Origin: Chlamydiales bacterium
GTDB taxonomy: Bacteria > Chlamydiota > Chlamydiia > Chlamydiales > JACKPQ01
Length of the DNA: 64,000 nucleotides
Reading direction: 5' to 3'
Assembly: GCA_024233455.1 (NCBI GenBank)
Contig: JACKPP010000002.1
Location: 310,001-374,000 of the forward strand
How positions within the stretch are numbered: position 1 is the stretch's first letter; each line of letters opens with the position of its first letter. Under the pieces are notes generated by a model, which searched no databases, had not been told where the DNA came from, and was given only the letters and a program-made list of their open reading frames with translations. Position numbers and translations under genes: made by a program. Positions 61,211 through 64,000 of the stretch are shown in pieces.

Positions 61211-61843
61211 TTAATCCATTTTATTGTTTTGGTTGAACAGAGAACTAAATGCACCCTTAGGAGCATTTAATTGATTTTCGATTAGAGCTGGAATAGCTTT
61301 CGTGCGGCGTTCTAAGTCTTCGGAACTCCAAGAATAACAACCGACATCTGTGACAAATTGAACTCCTGCTAGCAGAATTTCCGCACATTCTAATGGATGC
61401 ACTACATCAAAAATTCCTTCTTCACAGCCTTGTGAAATTACACTGGCATAAAGAGGTGCTAGTTTAGTAAGAGTGATAGCCAACAGGCGTGCATGCAACT
61501 CTCTGTTATTAGCACGATGTAAGCGATCTAATGTATCGCCTGAAGATGAAGCTATTCTTCCACTACTTATTAATATCTTCATTCTATCTAACGCATTCCC
61601 TCTAGATTCATTTAATGCCCTTTCTATAGCTTTTACATACTCTGCGACCATGTCTTCTACGACTGCCTCCAATAATTCTTCTTTGGATTTAAAATAATGA
61701 TAAGTCGTTCCCTTGGCAATCTGTAGCATGTTCATGACATCTTGTATGGTGGTATTTTCATACCCCTGACTAAGGAAAAGGGATCGACTCGCGGCAACAA
61801 TCTCACTACGTCGTTCTTCTGGTCTTTTAACAATTCTAACCAT
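61211..61843 (-). CDS. TetR/AcrR-family transcriptional regulator
   Basis: A 210-residue regulator. The ATG at 61843 has AAGGAG just upstream; the frame extends 17 codons further but through the promoter. Residues about 8-55 are the TetR helix-turn-helix (RRSEIVAASRSLFLSQGYEN, then TTIQDVMNMLQIAKGTTYHY and FKSKEELL). The C-terminal ligand domain is not diagnostic. It probably represses its own operon through the perfect palindrome embedded in the promoter. Operon partners suggest it responds to a toxic small molecule. Confidence 0.92.
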   Translation of the reverse strand: MVRIVKRPEERRSEIVAASRSLFLSQGYENTTIQDVMNMLQIAKGTTYHYFKSKEELLEAVVEDMVAEYVKAIERALNESRGNALDRMKILISSGRIASSSGDTLDRLHRANNRELHARLLAITLTKLAPLYASVISQGCEEGIFDVVHPLECAEILLAGVQFVTDVGCYSWSSEDLERRTKAIPALIENQLNAPKGAFSSLFNQNNKMD

Positions 61844-61865
61844 AACACTCCTTCTAAAAGCCAAG

Positions 61866-61894
61866 ATTATACATATCGACCGACTGTCGGTCAA
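61866..61894 (-). promoter_or_regulatory. Promoter with overlapping TetR-type operator
   Basis: On the minus strand TTGACC (61889-61894) is followed after 17 bases by TATAAT (61866-61871). The 15-base perfect palindrome GACCGACTGTCGGTC (61878-61892) lies between and overlaps the -35 element. TetR operators of the form GACCGACxGTCGGTC are known for this family. Binding would block polymerase, so the operon should be autorepressed. Confidence 0.88.
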
Positions 61895-62109
61895 TATATT
61901 TTCGAAGTTTCTATCAATAAATAAATTATTTGATAAATTGAAGAGTAATTCTGACAGAACTTCAGGTTAATTTGGTGCACTAACGGTGCATTGAACTCCT
62001 ACTTTTACCAAGAAGAACCAGCAAAAATCCGTTGTATCCATAAATCAAGTTCTTTATACTCATGCCTATAAAAGTTGGATGGCACTGGTTGAGATAGAGT
62101 TCTCCCTCC

Positions 62110-62175
62110 CTCATAATCCGTAGGTCGTGGGTGCAAGTCCCTCTTACCCCATTTACTTAAGCGCATTTTTGGCAA
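62110..62175 (+). repeat. tRNA 3'-half remnant, copy A (66-bp direct repeat)
   Basis: CTCATAATCCGTAGGTCGTG is followed by a T-arm with GGTGCAAGT (T to G change against the intact tRNA), CCCTCTTACCCCA, and then ATTTACTTAAGCGCATTTTT and GGCAA. Except for one base it is identical to the copy at 63231. The 5' half of the tRNA is gone. Interpreted as an attachment-site scar. Most of the 577-base gap around it holds remnants only; the minus strand at 62005-62090 encodes a possible C-terminal fragment (NFYRHEYKELDLWIQRIF) that I cannot assign. Confidence 0.85.
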
Positions 62176-62382
62176 CCCCATATTAGAAATGGAAAAATTG
62201 ACTTTTTTGCAAAGGATATTAAACCAGGGCATTACATAGATCTAGGATGTCTAATAAATTCTGTGTATATTGCACCAAATGCAGGAACATGGTTTAAAGA
62301 GCTAACGGAAAACACCATTAAGAAAAATCGGCACAACTTCCCCATCTTTCATTCTGCTCTTGCAGAAAACCCAGTATTTTGA
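62176..62382 (+). pseudogene. C-terminal fragment of a DUF2971-like protein
   Basis: Directly after the tRNA remnant the plus strand is open for 68 codons to a TGA at 62380. It reads INSVYIAPNAGTWFKELTEN, then TIKKNRHNFPIFHSALAENP and VF. This matches the end of DUF2971 proteins (pattern I..I.ISPDAP.W...L, IPVIQSDL). No start or N-terminal part exists; the fragment begins at the repeat, so the 5' part was lost at the recombination point. Confidence 0.65.
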
Positions 62383-62420
62383 ACTCTTAGACCTTCCAGC
62401 TCTCTATTGTCAGTAAATTT

Positions 62421-63002
62421 CTACACGAGAACGATGTCAAAGCCGCGCAAAAGTCCTGCCGCCTCAGGAAGGGAAAATTTAGCTTTTTTAATGTTATTAG
62501 TTACTGGGTCAATATCGTAATTTAAAGCCTTAGAGAAATCACACTTCGAAAGGTCGCTATTATGGAAAAGCGTTCCTGCTAAATCCGAATCTTCAAAATT
62601 AGACCCACTTAAACATGTATTAGTAAAGTGGCACTCTTTTAACTTACTTTTGATAAAGGCAGAGCTTTTCATCTGCAAGTCAGAAAAATTGCAATATTGA
62701 ACTAAAGAATCTCGGAAGTTTGCCGAGAAAAAAGTCTTCTCACATTTAAAAAATTCAGCTCCTACAATTTTGCATTCCAAAAACTGAGCATGCTGAATAC
62801 GGCATCCCTCTAATTTCACTAAACTAAAATTACAATTCTTGAAGATACACGAAATAAATTTTGCCTTTCTCAAAAGAGCTTCTGAAAAATTGCAATTTTG
62901 AAACACGCAATCTGTAAAATCTTGAGATTCAAGTGACTTGCTCGAAAAATCTTCCGATTTATATTCATGTTCCTCTGGCAAGGAAGAAAAACTCTTATCC
63001 AT
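62421..63002 (-). CDS. Pentapeptide-repeat protein
   Basis: A 193-residue protein of pentapeptide repeats from about residue 25 to 155 (FQNCNFSEALLRKAKFISCI, SGSNFEDSDLAGTLFHNSDL), with the usual A/C-x-F/L-x-x pattern predicting a right-handed quadrilateral beta-helix. Relatives include Qnr and McbG, which mimic DNA and protect gyrase, but many members have other roles. The position between two tRNA remnants marks it as cargo of a mobile segment. Function unresolved. Confidence 0.88.
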   Translation of the reverse strand: MDKSFSSLPEEHEYKSEDFSSKSLESQDFTDCVFQNCNFSEALLRKAKFISCIFKNCNFSLVKLEGCRIQHAQFLECKIVGAEFFKCEKTFFSANFRDSLVQYCNFSDLQMKSSAFIKSKLKECHFTNTCLSGSNFEDSDLAGTLFHNSDLSKCDFSKALNYDIDPVTNNIKKAKFSLPEAAGLLRGFDIVLV

Positions 63003-63215
63003 CTATTTATCCTTTGATTATCTCAACCATCATATCCCTTTTTGATGGGATAATTCAACCTCATCCTTTCAATTTGATTCTAAAAAAGACTTGGACCGCC
63101 TGTGGACCATTCAATGACAAAAACTGAACATAAAAGGCCGTACATGACCGTAGATCGAAATTCTTTAAGCTGCTATCCTTTCTGCTGTTAGATGCAGCTA
63201 TCTATTGTGATTTAT

Positions 63216-63296
63216 GGGGTACTGCACGGACTCATAATCCGTAGGTCGTGGGTGCAAGTCCCTCTTGCCCCATTTACTTAAGCGCATTTTTGGCAA
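63216..63296 (+). repeat. Degenerate tRNA(CAT) copy and 66-bp direct repeat, copy B
   Basis: GGGG at 63216, then a shortened TACTGCA in place of the D-arm, then an intact anticodon arm CGGACTCATAATCCG, the T-arm with the same T to G change as copy A, and TTGCCCCA ending at 63272. This is a tRNA with its D-arm deleted, 57 bases long. The part 63231-63296 repeats 62110-62175 with one difference. It probably cannot work as tRNA. With the intact tRNA at 54499 it frames the accessory region. Confidence 0.85.
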
Positions 63297-63600
63297 ATAT
63301 ATGAAATTGATTCGCAAGTTTGCCTGAAATTTTTACATTCTCTACTGAGCAAGATGCGAAATTAACAGATTTCATTACCGCGTCAACTACATTTTTTGTT
63401 GTCATCCAAGCCCCGAATAATTCCCTGAGAAAGATATCCGCCCCTGGGGTATCACTATAGGGAAATAGGGTACCAACTAATACGCCACCAGAATCAAGAG
63501 CTTTCTTTAGTAAGAAATACCTGTATTAATTTTCGAGGGTCACAATATGGAAGCAACTCAATAGAGGAAAACTGGATTCTGGTTTACTCTATTTTATTCA
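63274..63600 (-). pseudogene. Decayed methyltransferase-like gene, C-terminal part
   Basis: The minus strand reads FSSIELLPYCDPRKLIQ, a frameshift near 63526, then YFLLKKALDSGGVLVGTLFP, YSDTPGADIFLRELFGAW and about 45 further residues to FAKNALK and TAA at 63274. An in-frame TAA lies upstream near 63585. LLKKALDSGGVLVGTLFP resembles the late strand of class I SAM-dependent methyltransferases. The final codons lie in the direct repeat, so copy A carries the same gene end. The family call is tentative. The rest of the gap 63003-63707 shows no gene; a trace HLDLGNVREIDFYKQL near 63640 may belong to the same remnant. Confidence 0.55.
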
Positions 63601-63707
63601 GAGTTGTTTATAAAAATCGATCTCACGCACATTACCCAGATCAAGGTGCTGCTAGAAAATATTAGAGTGAACTGCTATCATCTGCCCTAAAAAATTGAGG
63701 AGAAAAG

Positions 63708-64000
63708 ATGGAAAAATGGCTTATCTGTGTGCATTTATGTACTGCTTTATTTCCCTTGTTGGGGAAGGAACTACCTAAAAATAACATAAGTCAGCTTCAG
63801 CCATTAGCTATCGTTCAAGTGGGAGACCCCGTTCTACGTCGAAGGGCACGAGAGCTGTCCCTAGAGGAAATTACCAGCCCCGAAATCCAAGACCTCATCG
63901 AAATGATGAAAGTAACAATGAGAGCAGCTCCGGGCGTTGGATTAGCAGCTCCTCAAATAGGAAAATCTCTGCAGCTTGCTGTCATTGAAGATATGAACCA
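63708..64000 (+). CDS. def: Peptide deformylase with N-terminal signal-like extension, cut by window
   Basis: Removes the formyl group from nascent proteins. The first 97 residues are visible. VQVGDPVLRRRARELSLEEI and motif I GVGLAAPQIG are clear; motifs II and III (EGCLS, HExDH) lie beyond the window. Before the usual start there are about 35 extra residues beginning MEKWLICVHLCTALFPLLGK, which resemble a signal peptide or membrane anchor. Normal deformylases start just before the DPVL motif and are cytosolic. GAGGAG precedes the ATG. Confidence 0.88.
   Translation, partial: MEKWLICVHLCTALFPLLGKELPKNNISQLQPLAIVQVGDPVLRRRARELSLEEITSPEIQDLIEMMKVTMRAAPGVGLAAPQIGKSLQLAVIEDMN

Noticed and set aside
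62005..62232. Minus-strand frame spanning the tRNA remnant
   Set aside because: The centre is tRNA antisense; only the end may be a gene fragment, so it is not called as a gene.
1..64000. CRISPR arrays, rRNA genes, prophage or transposase genes
   Set aside because: I saw no regularly spaced repeats with unique spacers, no rRNA, and no transposase or integrase frame; only the MITE-like element and tRNA scars suggest mobility.

Overview
The window comes from a member of the Chlamydiota, most likely an environmental (non-Chlamydiaceae) lineage. The evidence is gene order. A V-type ATPase operon runs atpE, DUF2764-like gene, atpA, atpB, atpD, atpI, atpK. A transcription/translation block runs infA, tRNA-Thr, tuf, tRNA-Trp, secE, nusG, rplK, rplA, rplJ, rplL, rpoB, rpoC and then tal. 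A MYG1/HIT pair sits beside a LOG-domain gene. I recall all of these as typical chlamydial neighbourhoods. The many secretory, tail-anchored, bilobed-membrane, ankyrin and LRR proteins fit an intracellular bacterium. Species cannot be fixed from the sequence alone.

Layout. 1-2.5 kb: tandem sodium:amino-acid symporters (the first runs off the window). 2.7-4 kb: an ankyrin-repeat membrane protein and a truncated paralogue of its N-terminus. 4.2-7.5 kb: DAHP synthase, a lipoprotein, a Nudix hydrolase and fumarase. 7.6-9.2 kb: two tail-anchored paralogues, one with 96-bp repeats, driven by a near-consensus promoter, then a decayed cytidylyltransferase-like gene. 9.2-11.8 kb: an exported GMC oxidoreductase and an outer-membrane-like protein whose Shine-Dalgarno site lies in an 11-bp hairpin. 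12-19.3 kb: the V-ATPase operon. 19.4-19.6 kb: a 170-bp MITE-like element. 19.7-28.3 kb: an LRR protein and a giant protein of about 2150 residues with a new-looking ~100-residue repeat. 28.4-30.6 kb: two tiny membrane proteins, transaldolase and an exported sulfotransferase-like protein. 30.6-43.3 kb: the RNA polymerase/ribosomal protein/tuf block with two tRNAs. 43.4-48.3 kb: sufE, an amino-acid permease, and a MYG1-HIT-HEAT operon. 48.3-48.5 kb: a cluster of DnaA-box-like sites. 48.6-54.5 kb: LOG-family, membrane metalloprotease, DUF1207-like and Inc-like proteins.

54.5-63.3 kb is accessory DNA. It starts at an intact tRNA(CAT), and two degenerate copies of that tRNA's 3' half lie at 62.1 and 63.2 kb. 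Between them are an exported GNAT, CPBP proteases, a nonsense-interrupted GrpB gene, a P-loop kinase fused to an AAC(6')-like acetyltransferase, an exported BAAT-type hydrolase fused to gene scraps, and a small Cys/His HGG protein. A TetR-CPBP-serine hydrolase operon (with its operator in a textbook promoter) and a pentapeptide-repeat protein follow. The last gene is the start of an exported-looking peptide deformylase.

Two themes link the genes. Housekeeping genes sit in tight, translationally coupled operons, while accessory genes are mostly single. Several enzyme families that are normally cytosolic (GNAT, sulfotransferase, peptide deformylase, BAAT hydrolase) carry N-terminal signal peptides here, suggesting export and possibly host-directed activity.
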